Positions 25,281-38,169 of a stretch of DNA of 64,000 nucleotides are shown here, in pieces. This DNA comes from Calliopsis andreniformis (Eukaryota; Arthropoda; Insecta; Hymenoptera; Andrenidae), in the NCBI RefSeq assembly GCF_051401765.1, contig NW_027480422.1:15332001-15396000 (forward strand), in the 5' to 3' direction. The notes beneath the pieces were generated by a model. The model saw nothing but the letters and a program-made list of their open reading frames with translations. It did not search any database and was not told the DNA's origin. The stretch's first letter is position 1. Every line of letters starts with the position of its first letter. Position numbers and translations under genes: made by a program.

Positions 25281-26402
25281 TCCCTAACTATTCGATCTGG
25301 TGGAGCAACGCCCTAGAGTGAAGCCTAGGTTGCCCGGAATGTAGAAATGACCACCACTTTTAGACTGGTTGCAATTATTCTTGTTATACGATGGAAAAAC
25401 TGTTGTATTTATATTATATTTTATGCTTCAGCCGTTGACTTCTAAGGCCGTAGCTATTCGATGTGGTTGAGCAACGCCCTAGAGTGAAGCCTAGGCTCCC
25501 CGGAAAGTAGAAATGACCATTACGACCACACTGTCTGCAATTATTCATTTTATACAATGGAAAAACTGTTGTATTTATATTGTGTTTTATGCTTCTGGCG
25601 CTAACTTCTTAGGTCCTAACTATTGGGTCTGGTGGAGCAATGCCTCAGAGTTAAGTCTAGGATGCCCGGAACGTAGAAATGACCATTACCTTCACACTGT
25701 TTGCCATTATTCATTTTATACGATGGTAAAACTGTTGTATTTTTATTGTACTTTATGCTTCTGGCGTTGACATCTAAGTCCCTTGCTTTTCGATCTGGTG
25801 GAGCAACGCCATTGAGCGAAGCCTAGGTTGCGCGGAACGTAGAAATGACCTGTACTTTCACAGTGGTTGCAATTATTCCTGTTATACGATGGGAAAACTG
25901 TTGTACTTATGTTGTATTTTATGATTCTGGAGTCGAATTCTAAGTCCCTAACTATTCGATCTGGTGGAGCAACGCCCTAGAGTGAAGCCTAGTTTGCCCG
26001 GAACGTAGAAATGACCGTTGCTTTCACACTGTTTGCAAATATACATTATAGACGATGGAAAAGCTGTTGTATTTATATTGTATTTCATGCTTCTGGCGTT
26101 GACTTCTTAGGTCCTAACTATTTGATCTGGTGGAGCACCGCCATAGAGCGAAACCTAGGTTGCCCGGAACGTAGAAATGACCATTACTTTCACACTGGTT
26201 GCAATTATTCCTGTTATACGATGGACAAACTGTTGGATTTTGATTGTACTTTATGCTTCTGGCGCTTACTTCTAAGGCCCTGTGTATTCGATCTCGTGGA
26301 GCAATGTCTCAGAGTTAAGTCTAGGATGCCCGGAACGTAGAAATGGCCATTACTTTCACACTGGTTGCAATTATTCGTTTTATACGATGGAAAAACTGTT
26401 GT
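25281..26402 (+). repeat. Segment copy D2, partner of 10839-11960
   Basis: This is the second copy of the segment at 10839-11960, exactly 87 monomers away. Differences are few (for example TATTGGGTCTGG here against TATTGGTTCTGG at 11181). From about 25765 to 26560 it is also related to 14643-15438 of the 3154-bp unit, at an offset of 11,122 bp (67 x 166). Confidence 0.85.
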
Positions 26403-26650
26403 ATTTATATTGTATTTTATGTTTCTGGCGTTGACTTCTAAGGCCGCAGCTATTCGATGTGGTGGAACAACGCCCTAGAGTGAAGCCTAGGTTACCCGGA
26501 ACGTAGAAATGACCAATACTTTCACACTGGTTGCAGTTATTCCTCTTATACGATGGAAAAACTGTTGCATTTTTATTGTATTTTATACTCATGGCGTTGT
26601 ATTCAATGTCCCTAAATATTCGATCTGGTGGAGCAACGCCCTGCAGTGAA

Positions 26651-27612
26651 GCCTAGGTTGCCCGGAACGTAGAAATGACCATTACCTTCACACTGTTTGT
26701 GATTATTCATTTTATACGATGGTAAAACTGTTGTACTTATGTTGTATTTTATTCTTCTGGCGTTGAATTCTAAGTCCCGAGCTATTCGATCTGGTGGAGC
26801 GAAGCCCTAGGAAGAAGCCTAGGTTACCCGAAACGTAGAAATGACCAGTACCTTCACACTGGTTGCAGTTATTCCTGTTATACAATGGAAAAACTCTTGC
26901 ATTTTTATTGTATTTTATGCTTCTGGCGTTGTATTCAAAGTCCCTAACTATGCGATCTGGTGGAGCAACGCCCTACAGTTAAGCCTAGGTTGCCCGGAAC
27001 GTAGAAATGACCTTTACTTTCACGCTCTTTGCAAATATACATCATAGTCGATGGAAAAGCTGTTGTATTTGTATTGTATTTTATGCTTCTGGCGTCGACT
27101 TCTTAGGCCCTAACTATTCGATCTGTTGGAACGACGCCCTAGAGTGAAGCCTAGGTTGCCCGGAACGTAGAAATGACCATTACATTCACGCTGTTGCAAT
27201 TATACATTTTATACGATGGAAAAGCTGCTGTACTTATGTTGTAGTTTATTCTACTGGCGTTGAATTCTAAGTCCCTACCTATTCGATCAGGTGGAGCAAC
27301 GCCCTAGAGTGGAGTCTAGGTTACCCGGAACATAGAAATGTCCCGTACTTTCACACTGCTTGCAGCTTTCCTGTTATACGATGGAAAAACTGTTGCATTT
27401 GTATTGCATTTTATGCTTCTGGCGTTGTATTCAAAGTCCCTAAATATTCGATATGGTGGAGCAGCGCCCTGCAGTGAAGCCTAGCTTGCCCGGAACGTAG
27501 AAATGACCATTACCTTCACACTGTTTGCAAATATACATTATATACCATGGAAAAGCTGTTGTATCTATTTTGTATTTTATGCTTCTGGCGCTGACTTCTT
27601 AGGTCCTAACTA
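26651..27612 (+). repeat. Segment copy G1 (~960 bp), partner of 33613-34574
   Basis: It aligns at an offset of 6962 bp (42 monomers less 10 bp). Shared markers are GCGAAGCCCTAGGAAGAAGCC, ATACATCATAGTCGATGG, GTTGTAGTTTATTCTACTGG and GCAGCTTTCCTG. Differences are few (for example GCAGCGCCCTGCAG at 27462 against GCAACGCCCTGCAG). Confidence 0.85.
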
Positions 27613-27830
27613 TGCGATCTGGTGGAGCAACGCCCTACAGTTAAGCCTAGGTTGCCCGGAACGTAGAAATAACCTTTACTTTCACGCTCTTTGCAAATAT
27701 ACATCATAGTCGATGGAAAAGCTGTTGTATTTATATGGTATTTTATGCTTCTGGCGTCTACTTCTTAGGCCCTAACTATTCGATCTGCTGGAACAACGCC
27801 CTAGAGTGAAGCCTAGGTTGCCCGGAACGT

Positions 27831-28640
27831 AGAAATGACCATTACATTCACGCTGTTGCAATTATACATTTTATACGATGGAAAAACTGCTGTACTTATG
27901 TTGTAGTTTATTCTACTGGCGTTGAATTCTAAGTCCCTACCTATTGGATCAGGTGGAGCAACGCCCTAGGGTGGAGTCTAGGTTACCCGGAACATAGAAA
28001 TGTCCCGTACTTTCACACTGGTGGCAGCTTTCCTGTTATACGATGGAAAAACTGTTGCATTTTTATTGTATTTTAAGCTTCTGGCGTTGTATTCAATGTC
28101 CCTAAATATTCGATCTGGTGGAGCAACGCCCTGCAGTGAAGCCTAGGTTGCCCGGAACGTAGAAATGACCATTACCTACACGCTGTTGCAATTATACATT
28201 TTATACGATGGAAAAACTGCTGTACTTATGTTGTAGTTTATTCTACTGGCGTTGAATTCTAAGTCCCTAGCTATTCGATCAGGTGGAGCAACGCCCTAGA
28301 GTGGAGTCTAGGTTACCCGAAACATAGAAATGTCCCGTACTTTCACACTGCTTGCAGCTTTCCTGTTATACGATGGAAAAACTGTTGCATTTTCATTGCA
28401 TTTTATGCTTCTGGCGTTGTATTCAAAGTCCCTAAATATTCGATATGGTGGAGCAACGCCCTGCAGTGAAGCCTAGCTTGCCTGGAACGTAGAAATGACC
28501 ATTACATTCACGCTGTTGCAATTATACATTTTATACGATGGAAAAACTGCTGTACTTATGTTGTAGTTTATTCTACTGGCGTTGAATTCTAAGTAACTAC
28601 CTATTCGATCAGGTGGAGCAACGTCCTAGAGTGAAGACTA
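27831..28640 (+). repeat. 330-bp dimeric repeat built from two 165-bp monomers
   Basis: The marker TACATTCACGCTG or TACCTACACGCTG falls at 27843, 28173 and 28503, spaced 330 bp. One monomer has lost a T (CGCTGTTGCAATTATAC for the usual CTGTTTGCAATTAT), and the other has lost one base in GCAGCTTTCCTG. The unit is therefore 2 x 165 bp. A single copy of the same dimer lies at 27170-27500, and others at about 34130-34460 and 54560-54870. Single related monomers occur near 36460 and 50390. The indels were made once and then copied together. Confidence 0.8.
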
Positions 28641-31094
28641 GGTTGCCCGGAACGTAGAAATGACCATTACCTTCAGGCTTGTTGCAATTATTCCTGTTAT
28701 ACGATGCATAAACTGTTGTATTTTTATTGTATATTATGCTTCAGGCGTTGACATCTAAGGTCCTAGCTATTCGATCTCTTGGAGCAACGTCCAAGAGTGA
28801 AGCCTATGTTGCCCGGAACGTAGAAATGACCATTACTTTCACACTGGTTGCAATTATTCGTTTTGAACAATGGAAAACCTGTTGTATTTTTATTATATTT
28901 GATGCGTCTGGCCTTGTTTTCTAAGCCCCGAACTATTCGATCTGGTGGACCAACGCCCTAGGGTGAAGTCTAGGTTGCCTGGAACGTAGAGATGACAGTA
29001 ACTTTCATACTGGTTGCAATTATTCGTTTTATACGATGGAAAAACTGTTGTATTTATATTGTATTTATGCTTCTGGCGTTGACTTCTTAGGCCCTAACTA
29101 TTCTATCTGGTGTAACAACGCCCTAGAGTGAGGCCTAGGTTGCCCGGAACGTAGGAATGACCTTTACTTTCACACTGTTTGCAAATATACATTTTATACG
29201 ATGGAAAAACTGTTATACTTATGTTGTATTTTATCCTTCTGGCGTTGACTTCTTAGGCCCTAACTATTCGATCTGGTGGAGCAACGCCCTAGGGTGAAGC
29301 CTAGGTTGCCCGGAACGTGGAAATGACCATTACCTTCACACTGCTTGCGATTATTCATTTTATACGATGGTAAAACTGTTGTACTTATGTTGTATTTTAT
29401 TCTTCGGGCGTTGAATTCTAAGTCCCTAGCTATTCGATCTGGTGGAGCAACGCCCTAGAGTGATGCCTAGGTTGCCCGGAACGTAGAAATGACCATTACC
29501 TTCACACTGTTTGCGATTATTCACTTTATACGATGGTAAAACTGTTGTACATACATCGTATTTTATGCTTCTGACGTTGACTTCTTAGGCCCTAACTATT
29601 CGATCAGGTGGAGCAGCGCCCTAGAGCGAAACCTAGGTTGCCCGGAACGTAGAAATGACCTGTATTTTCACACTGGTTGGAATTATTCCTGTTATACGAT
29701 GGAAAAACTGTTGCATTTTTATTGTATTTTATGCTTCTGGCGTTAAATTCTAAGTCCCGAACTATTCGACCTGGTGGAGCAACGCCCTAGTGTTAAGCCT
29801 AGGTTGCCCGGTACGTAGAAATGACCACAACATTCACACTGGTTGCAATTATACGATTTATACAATGGAAAAACTGTTCTATTTATTTTGTATTTTATGC
29901 TTCGGGCGTTGACTTCTAAAGCCCTAACTATTAGATCCGGTGGCGCAACGCTCTAGAGTGAAGCCTAGGTTGCCCGGAACGTAGAAATGACCATTACCTT
30001 CACATTGCTTGCAATTATACATTTTATACGATGGAAGACTGTTGTATTTTTATTGTATTTTAAGCTTCGGGCGTTGACTTCTAAGGCGCTAACTATTCGA
30101 ACTGGTGGAGCAACGCTCTTGAGTGAAGCCTAGGTTACCCGGAACGTAGAAATGACCGTTACCTTCACACTGCTTGCAATTATACATTTTATACGATGGA
30201 AAAACTGTTCTATTAATTTTGTATTTTATGCTTCGGGCGTTGACTCCTAAGGCCCTAACTCTTCGACGTAGTGGTGCAACGCCCTAGAGCGAAGCCTAGG
30301 TTGCTCGGAACGTAGAAATGGCCATTACTTTCAGACTGGTTGCAATTATTCGTCTTATACGATGGAAAAACTGTTGTATCTATTTTGTATTTTATGCTTC
30401 TGGAGTTGACCTCTTAGGCCCTAACTATTGGATCTCTTGGAGCACCGCCCTAGGGTGAAGCCTAGTTTGCGCGGAACGTATAAATGACCATAACTTTCAT
30501 ACTGATTGCAATTATTCGTATTATACAATGGAAAATCTGTTGTATTTATATTGTATTTTAACCTTCTGGCGTTGACTTCTAAGGCCGTAGCTATTCGATG
30601 TGGTGCAGCGGCGCCCTGGAGTGAAGCCTAGGTTGCCCTGATCGTTGAAATGGCCATATCTTTCACACTGGTTGCAATTATTCCTGTTATACGATGCAAA
30701 CACTGTTGCATCTCTATTGTGTTTTATGCTTCTGGCGTTGACTTCTTAGGCCCTAACTATTCGATCTGGTGGAGCAACGCCATAGAGAGAAGCCTAGATT
30801 TCCGGAACGTAGAAATGACCATTACCTTCAGGCATGTTGCAATTGTTCCTGTTATACGATGAAAGAACTGTTGTATTTTTATTGTGTTTTATGCGTCTGG
30901 AGTTGTTTTCGAAGTCCCTAACTATTCGACCTGGTGGAGCAACGCCCTAGAGTGAAGCCTAGGTTGCACGTAACGTAGAAATGCCCATTACTTTCACACT
31001 GGTTGTAATTATTCCTGTTATACGATGGAATAACTGTTGTATTTATATTTTATTTTATGCTTCTTGCGTTGACTTCTCAGGACCTAGCTATTCG
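28641..31094 (+). repeat. Mixed-type satellite stretch
   Basis: This stretch is continuous monomers of diverse type with no unit that repeats more than once. Bases 30968-31118 recur at about 31798-31948 (830 bp, five monomers), with the markers GATGGAATAACTGTTG and TTCTTGCGTTGACTTCTCAGG. One monomer near 29060 has lost bases in the A/T tract (GTATTTATGCTTC). There are no genes or insertions. Confidence 0.75.
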
Positions 31095-31820
31095 ATCTGG
31101 TGGTGCAACTCTCTAGAGTGAAGCCTAGGTAGCCCGGAACTTAGAAGTGGCCATCACCTTCACTCTGGTTGCTATCATTCCTGTTATACGGTGGAAAAAC
31201 TGTTGTATTTTTATTGTATTTTATGCTTCGGGCGTTGACTTCTAAGGCCGTAGCTATTCGATCTGGTAGTGCAACGCCCTAGGGTTAAGTCTAGGATGCC
31301 CGGAACGTAGAAATGGCCAGTGCTTTCACACTGGTTGCACTTATTCGTATGATACGATGGAAAAGCTGTTGTACATATATCGTATTTTATGCTTCTGGCG
31401 TTGACTTCTTAGGACCTAACTATTCGACCTGGTGGAGCAACGCCCTAGGGTGAAACTCAGGTTGCCCGGAACGTAGAAATGACCATAACTTTCATGTTGG
31501 TTGCAATTATTCGTTTTATACCGTGGAAAAACTGTTGCATTTATATTGTATTTTATGCGTCTGGAGTTGTTTTCTAAGGCCCTAACTATTCGACCTGGTG
31601 GATCAACGCCCTAGAGTGAAGCCTAGGTTGCACGGAACGTAGAAATGCCCATTACTTTCACACTGGTTGCCATTATTCCTGTTACACGATGGAAAAACTG
31701 TTGTATTTATATTGTATTTTATGCTTCTGCTGTAGGCTTCTTAGGCCCTAACTATTCGACCTGGTGGAGCAACGCCCTAGAGTGAAGCCTAGGTTGCACG
31801 GAACATAGAAATGACCATGC
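31095..31820 (+). repeat. Segment copy F2 with one extra monomer
   Basis: This is the partner of 24631-25190. It carries one additional 166-bp monomer at about 31429-31594 (marker GAAACTCAGGTTGCCC and TTTCATGTTGGTTGC). All flanking bases stay in register. Confidence 0.85.
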
Positions 31821-32186
31821 CTTTCACACTGGTTGTAATTATTCCTGTTATACGATGGAATAACTGTTGTATTTATATTTTATTTTATGCTTCTTGCGTT
31901 GACTTCTCAGGACCTAGCTATTCGATCTGGTGGTGCAACTCTCTAGAGTGAAGCCTAGGTTGCCCGGAACGTAGAAATGACCATCACTTTCACACTGGTT
32001 GCAATTATTCCTGTTATACAATGGAAAAACTGTTGTATTTATATTGTATTTTATGCTTCTGGTGTAGACTTCTTTGGCCCTAGCTATTCGATCTGGAGGA
32101 ACAACGCCCTAGAGTGAAGCCTAGGTTGCCCGGAACGTAGAAATGACCATCACTTTCACACTGGTTGCAATTATTCTTGTTATACA

Positions 32187-32962
32187 ATGGAAAAACTGTT
32201 GTATTTATATTGTATTTTATGCTTCTGCTGTAGACTTCTTAGGCCCTAGCTATTCGATCTGGAGGAACAACGCCCTAGAGTGAAGCCTAGGTTGCCCCGA
32301 ACGTAGAAATGACCATGTCTTTCACACTGGTTGCAATTATTCCTGTTATACGACGGAAAAACTGTTGTATTTCTATTGTATTTTATGTTTCTGGCGTTGA
32401 CTTCTTAGGCCCTAACTATTTGATCTGGTGGAGCAACGCCCTAGAGAGAAGCCTAGATTGCCCGGAACGTAGAAATGACAATAACCATCAGACTGGTTGC
32501 AATTATTCGTTTTGTACGATGGAAAGACTGTTGTATTTATATTGTATGTTATAGTTATGGCGTTGTCTTCTAGGGCCGTAGCTATTCGATGTGGTTGAGC
32601 AACGTCCTAGAGTGAAGCCTAGGTTGCCCGGAACGTAGAAATGACCACAGCTTTCATACTGGTTGCAATTATTCGTTTTATACGATGGAAAAACTGTTGT
32701 ATTTATTTTGTATTTGGTGCTCCTGGCTTTGACTTCTTAGGCCCTAGCTATTGGATCTGGTGGACCAACGCCCTAGAGTGAAGCCTAGGTTGCCCGAAAC
32801 GTAGAAATGACCGTTACTTTCCCACTGTTTGCAAATACACATTGTATGCGATGGAAAAACTGTTGTATCTATTTTGTATTTTATGCTTCTGGCGTTGACT
32901 TCTTAGGCCCTAACTATTCCATCTGGTGGAGCAACGCCCTAGAGTGAAGCCTAGGATGCCCG
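32187..32962 (+). repeat. Segment copy E2, partner of 21075-21850
   Basis: This is the second copy of the 776-bp segment at 21075-21850. After its right edge the array continues with the GGAACGTAGAAATGGCC and CCGCAGCTATTCG monomers, which are shared with 15.2-15.4, 26.3-26.5 and 35.9-36.1 kb. Confidence 0.85.
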
Positions 32963-33612
32963 GAACGTAGAAATGGCCATTACTTTCACATTGGTTGCAA
33001 TTATTCGTTTTATACGATGGAAAAACTGTTGTATTTATATTGTATTTTATGTTTCTGGCGTTGACTTCTAAGGCCGCAGCTATTCGATGTGGTGGAACAA
33101 CGCCTTAGAGTGAAGCCTAGGTTACCCGGAACGTAGAAATGACCAATACTTTCACACTGGTTGCAGTTATTCCTCTTATACGATGGAAAAACTGTTGCAT
33201 TTTTATTGTATTTTATACTTATGGCGTTGAATTCTATGTCCCTAACTATGCGTTCTGGTGGAGCAACGCCCTACAGTTAGGTCTAGGTTGCCCGGAACGT
33301 AGAAATGACCTTTACTTCCACACTGTTTGCAAATTTACATTATATACGATGGAAAATCTGTTGTATTTATATTGTATTTTATGCTTCTGGCGTTGACTTC
33401 TTAGGCCCTAACTATTCGATCTGGTGGAACGACGCCCTAGAGTGAAGCGTAGGTTGCCCGGAACGTAGAAATGACCTTTACTTTCACACTGTTTGCAAAT
33501 ATACATTATATACGATATAAAAGCTGTTGCATTTTTATTGTATTTTATGTTTCGGGCGCTGACTTCTAAGGCCCTAACTATTCGATCTGGTGGAGCAGCG
33601 CCCAAGAGTGAT

Positions 33613-34574
33613 GCCTAGGTTGCCCGGAACGTAGAAATGACCATTACCTTCACACGGTTTGTGATTATTCATTTTATACGATGGTAAAACTGTTGTACTT
33701 ATGTTGTATTTTATTCTTCTGGCGTTGAGTTCTAAGTCCCGAGCTATTCGATCTGGTGGAGCGAAGCCCTAGGAAGAAGCCTAGGTTACCCGAAACGTAG
33801 AAATGACCAGTACCTTCACACTGGTTGCAGTTATTCCTGTTATACAATGGAAAAACTCTTGCATTTTTATTGTATTTTATGCTTCTGGCGTTGTATTCAA
33901 AGTCCCTAACTATGCGATCTGGTGGAGCAACGCCCTACAGTTAAGCCTAGGTTGCCCGGAACGTAGAAATGACCTTTACTTTCACGCTCTTTGCAAATAT
34001 ACATCATAGTCGATGGAAAAGCTGTTGTATTTGTATTGTATTTTATGCTTCTGGCGTCGACTTCTTAGGCCCTAACTATTCGATCTGTTGGAACGACGCC
34101 CTAGAGTGAAGCCTAGGTTGCCCGGAACGTAGAAATGACCATTACATTCACGCTGTTGCAATTATACATTTTATACGATGGAAAAACTGCTGTACTTATG
34201 TTGTAGTTTATTCTACTGGCGTTGAATTCTAAGTCCCTACCTATTCGATCAGGTGGAGCAACGCCCTAGAGTGGAGTCTAGGTTACCCGGAACATAGAAA
34301 TGTCCCGTACTTTCACACTGCTTGCAGCTTTCCTGTTATACGATGGAAAAACTGTTGCATTTGTATTGCATTTTATGCTTCTGGCGTTGTATTCAAAGTC
34401 CCTAAATATTCGATATGGTGGAGCAACGCCCTGCAGTGAAGCCTAGCTTGCCCGGAACGTAGGAATGACCATTACCTTCACACTGTTTGCAAATATACAT
34501 TATATACCATGGAAAAGCTGTTGTATCTAATTTGTATTTTATGCTTCTGGCGCTGACTTCTTAGGTCCTAACTA
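33613..34574 (+). repeat. Segment copy G2, partner of 26651-27612
   Basis: This is the second copy of the 960-bp segment at 26651-27612. The sequence just before it (about 33380-33620) follows the same order as 15462-15700 in the 3154-bp unit, at an offset of 17,918 bp (108 monomers less 10). Confidence 0.85.
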
Positions 34575-36604
34575 TTGGATCTGGTGGAGCAACGCCCAGG
34601 TGTGAAGCATAGGTTGCGCGGAACGTAGAAATGACCATAACTTTCACACTGGTTTCAATTATTCGTTTTATACGACGGAAAAACTGTTGCATTTTTATTG
34701 TATTTTATGCTTCTGGCGTTGACATCTTAGGCCCTAACTATTCGATCTGGTGGAACAACAACCTAGAGTGAAGCCTAGGTTGCCCGGAACGTAGAAATGA
34801 CCATTACCTCACACTGTTTGCGATTATTCATTTTATACGATGGTAAAGCTGTTGTACAAATATCGTGTTTTATGCTTCTGGCGTTGACTTCTTAGTCCCT
34901 ATCTATTCGGTCAGGTGGAGCATCGCCCTAGGGTGAAGCCTAGGTTGCCCGGAACGTAGAAATAACCATAACTTTCATACTGGTTGCAATTATTCGTTTT
35001 ATACGATGGAAAAACTGTTGTATTTATTTTGTATTTGGTGCTTCTGGCGTTGACTTCTAAGGCCGTAGCTATTCGATGTGGTGGGACAACGCCCTAGGGT
35101 GAAGCCTAGGTTGCCGGGAACGTAGAAATGACCATGCGTTTCACACTGGTTGCATATATTCCTGTTATACGATGGAAAAACTGTTGTATTTATATTATAT
35201 TTTATGCTTCAGCCGTTGACTTCTAAGGCCGTAGCTATTCGATATGGTGGAGCAACGCCCTAAAGTGAAGCCCAGGTTGCCCGGAAAGTAGAAATGACCA
35301 TTACTTCCACACTGTTTGCAATTATTCATTTTATACGATGGAAAAACTGTTGTATTTTTATTGTATTTTATGCTTCTGGCGTTGACTTCTGAGTCCCTTG
35401 CTTTTCGATCTGGTGGAGCAACGCCATTGAGCGAAGCCTAGGTTACCCGGAACGCAGAAGTGACCAGTACTTTCACACTGGTTGCAGTTATTCCTCTTAT
35501 ACGATGGAAAAACTGTTGCATTTTTTTGTACTTTATGCTTCTGGCGTTGAATTCTAAGTCCCTAACTATGCGATCTGGTGGAGGAACGCCCTACAGTTAA
35601 GTCTAGGTTGCCCGGAACGTAGAAATGACCTTTACTTTCACACTGTTTGCAAATATACATTATATACAATGGAAAATCTGTTGTATTTATATTGTATTTT
35701 ATGTTTCGGGCGTTGACTTCTTAGGCCCTAACTATTCGATCTGGTGGAACAACACCCTAGAGTGAAACCTAGGTTGCTCGGAACGTAGAAATGACCATTA
35801 CTTTCACACTGGTTGCAATTATTCCTGTTATACGATGGACAAACTGTTGGATTTTGATTGTACTTTATGCTTCTGGCGCTTACTTCTAAGGCCCTGTGTA
35901 TTGGATCTCGTGGCGCAATGTCTCAGAGTTAAGTCTAGGATGCCCGGAACGTAGAAATGGCCATTACTTTCACACTGGTTGCAATTTTTCGTTTTATACG
36001 ATGGAAAAACTGTTGTATTTATATTGTATTTTATGTTTCTGGCGTTGACTTCTAAGGCCGCAGCTATTCGATGTGGTGGAACAACGCCCTAGAGTGAAGC
36101 CTAGGTTACCCGGAACGTAGAAATGACCAATACTTTCACACTGGTTGCAGTTATTCCTCTTATACAATGGAAAAACTCTTGCATTTTTATTGTATTTTAT
36201 GCTTCTGGCGTTGTATTCAAAGTCCCTATCTATGCGATCTGGTGGAGCAACGCCCTACAGTTAAGCCGAGGTTGCCCGGAACGTAGAAATGACCTTTACT
36301 TTCACGCTCTTTGCAAATATACATCATAGTCGATGGAAAAGCTGTTGTATTTATATTGTATTTTATGCTTCTGGCGTCGACTTCTTAGGCCCTAACTATT
36401 CGATCTGTTGGAACGACGCCGTAGAGTGAAGCCTAGGTTGCCCGGAACGTAGACATGACCTTTACATTCACGCTGTTGCAATTATACATTTTATACGATG
36501 GAAAAACTGCTGTACTTATGTTGTAGTTTATTCTTCTGCCGTTGAATTCTAAGTCCCTAGCTATTCGATCTGGTGGAACATGCCCTAGAGTTAAGCCTAG
36601 GATG
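34575..36604 (+). repeat. Mixed-type satellite stretch
   Basis: These are continuous monomers. Bases about 34800-35130 reappear at about 54870-55200, with the markers GTACAAATATCGTGTTTTATG and CTATTCGGTCAGGTGGAGCAT. Bases about 35940-36160 resemble 26340-26560. One monomer (about 35515-35525) has a short T-tract deletion (CATTTTTTTGTAC). No coding or RNA gene was seen. Confidence 0.75.
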
Positions 36605-37152
36605 CCCGGAAAGTAGAAATGACAATAGCTTTCACACTGTTTGCAATCATTCATTTTATACGATGGAAATGCTGTTGTATTTATATTGTATTTTATGCTT
36701 CTGGAGTTGACTTCTAAGGCCGTAGCTATTCGATGTGATGGAGCAACGCCCAAGAGTGATGCCTAGGTTGCCCGGAACGTAGAAATGACCATTACCTTCA
36801 CACTGTTTGTGATTATTCATTTTATACGATGGTAAAACTGTTGTACTTATGTTATATTTTATTCTTCTGGCGTTGAATTCTAAGTCCCTAGCTATTCCAT
36901 CTGGTGGAGCGACGCCCTAGAGTGAAGTCTAGGTTACCCGGAACGTAGAAATGACCAGTACTTTCACACTGGTTGCACTTATTCCTGTTATACAATGGAA
37001 AAACTGTTGCATTTTTATTGTATTTTATGCTTCTGTCGTTGTATTCAAAGTCGCTAACTATGCGATCTGGTGGAGCAACGCCCTACAGTTAAGCCTAGGT
37101 TGCCCGGAACGTAGAAATGACCTTTACTTTCACACTCTTTGCAAATATACAT
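36605..37152 (+). repeat. Segment copy H1 (~550 bp), partner of 56182-56729
   Basis: It aligns at a constant offset of 19,577 bp (118 monomers less 11 bp). Shared markers are GACAATAGCTTTCAC, GATGTGATGGAGCAACGCCC, GTTATATTTTATTCTTC and CATAGTCG or CATTACATAC at the right edge. The match stops near 37152, where ATTACATACC replaces ATCATAGTCG. Confidence 0.8.
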
Positions 37153-37726
37153 TACATACCATGGAAAAGCTGTTGTATCTATTTTGTATTTTATGCTTCT
37201 GGCGCTGACTTCTTAGGTCCTAACTGTTGGATCTAGTGGAGCAACGCCCAGGTGTGAAGCCTAGGTTGCGCGGAACGTAGAAATGACCATAACTTTCACA
37301 CTGGTTTCAATTATTCGTTTTATACGATGGAAAAACTGTTGCATTTTTATTGTATTTTATGCTTCTGGCGTTGACTTCTTAGGCCCTAACAATTCGATCT
37401 GGTGGAGCACCTCCCTAGAGTGAAGCCTAGGTTGCCCGGAACGTAGAAATGAGCATTACCTCGCACTGTTTGCGATTATTCATTTTATACGATGGTAAAA
37501 CTGTTGTACAAATATCGTGTTTTATGCTTCTGGCGTTGACTTCTTAGTCCCTAGCTATTCGGTCAGGTGGAGCATCGCCCTAGAGTGAAGCCTAGTTTGC
37601 CCGGAACGTAGAAATGACCGTTGCTTTCACACTGTTTGCAAATATACATTATAGACGATGGAAAAGCTGTTGTATTTATATTGTATTTCATGCTTCTGGC
37701 GTTGACTTCTTAGGTCCTAACTATTT

Positions 37727-38110
37727 GATCTGGTGGAGCACCGCCATAGAGCGAAACCTAGGTTGCTCGGAACGTAGAACTGACCATTACTTTCACACTG
37801 GTTGCAATTATTCCTGTTATACGATGGACAAACTGTTGGATTTTGATTGTACTTTATGCTTCTGGCGCTTACTTCTAAGGCCCTGTGTATTCGATCTCGT
37901 GGAGCAATGTCTCAGAGTTAAGTCTAGGATGCCCGGAACGTAGAAATGGTCACTACTTTCACACTGGTTGCAATTATTCGTTTTATACGATGGAAAAACT
38001 GTTGCATTTTTATTGTATTTCATGCTTCTGGCGTTGACTTCTTAGGTCCTAACTATTTGATCTGGTGGAGCACCGCCATAGAGCGAAACCTAGGTTGCTC
38101 GGAACGTAGA
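37727..38110 (+). repeat. 332-bp dimer, start of a dimer family also at 41.9 kb
   Basis: The marker GATCTGGTGGAGCACCGCC with ATAGAGCGAAACC lies at 37727 and 38059, a 332-bp (2 x 166) spacing. The dimer pairs this monomer with one that carries GGACAAACTGTTGGAT and TGTCTCAGAG. It corresponds to 41877 at an offset of 4150 bp (25 x 166). Confidence 0.75.
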
Positions 38111-38169
38111 AATGACCATTACTTTCACACTGTTTGCAATTATTCATTTTATACGATGGAAAAACTGTT

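Noticed and set aside
27000..28640. Retroelement or other insertion causing the irregular spacing
   Set aside because: The irregularity is fully explained by one-base deletions in two monomer types. There is no foreign sequence, target-site duplication or poly(A) tract.
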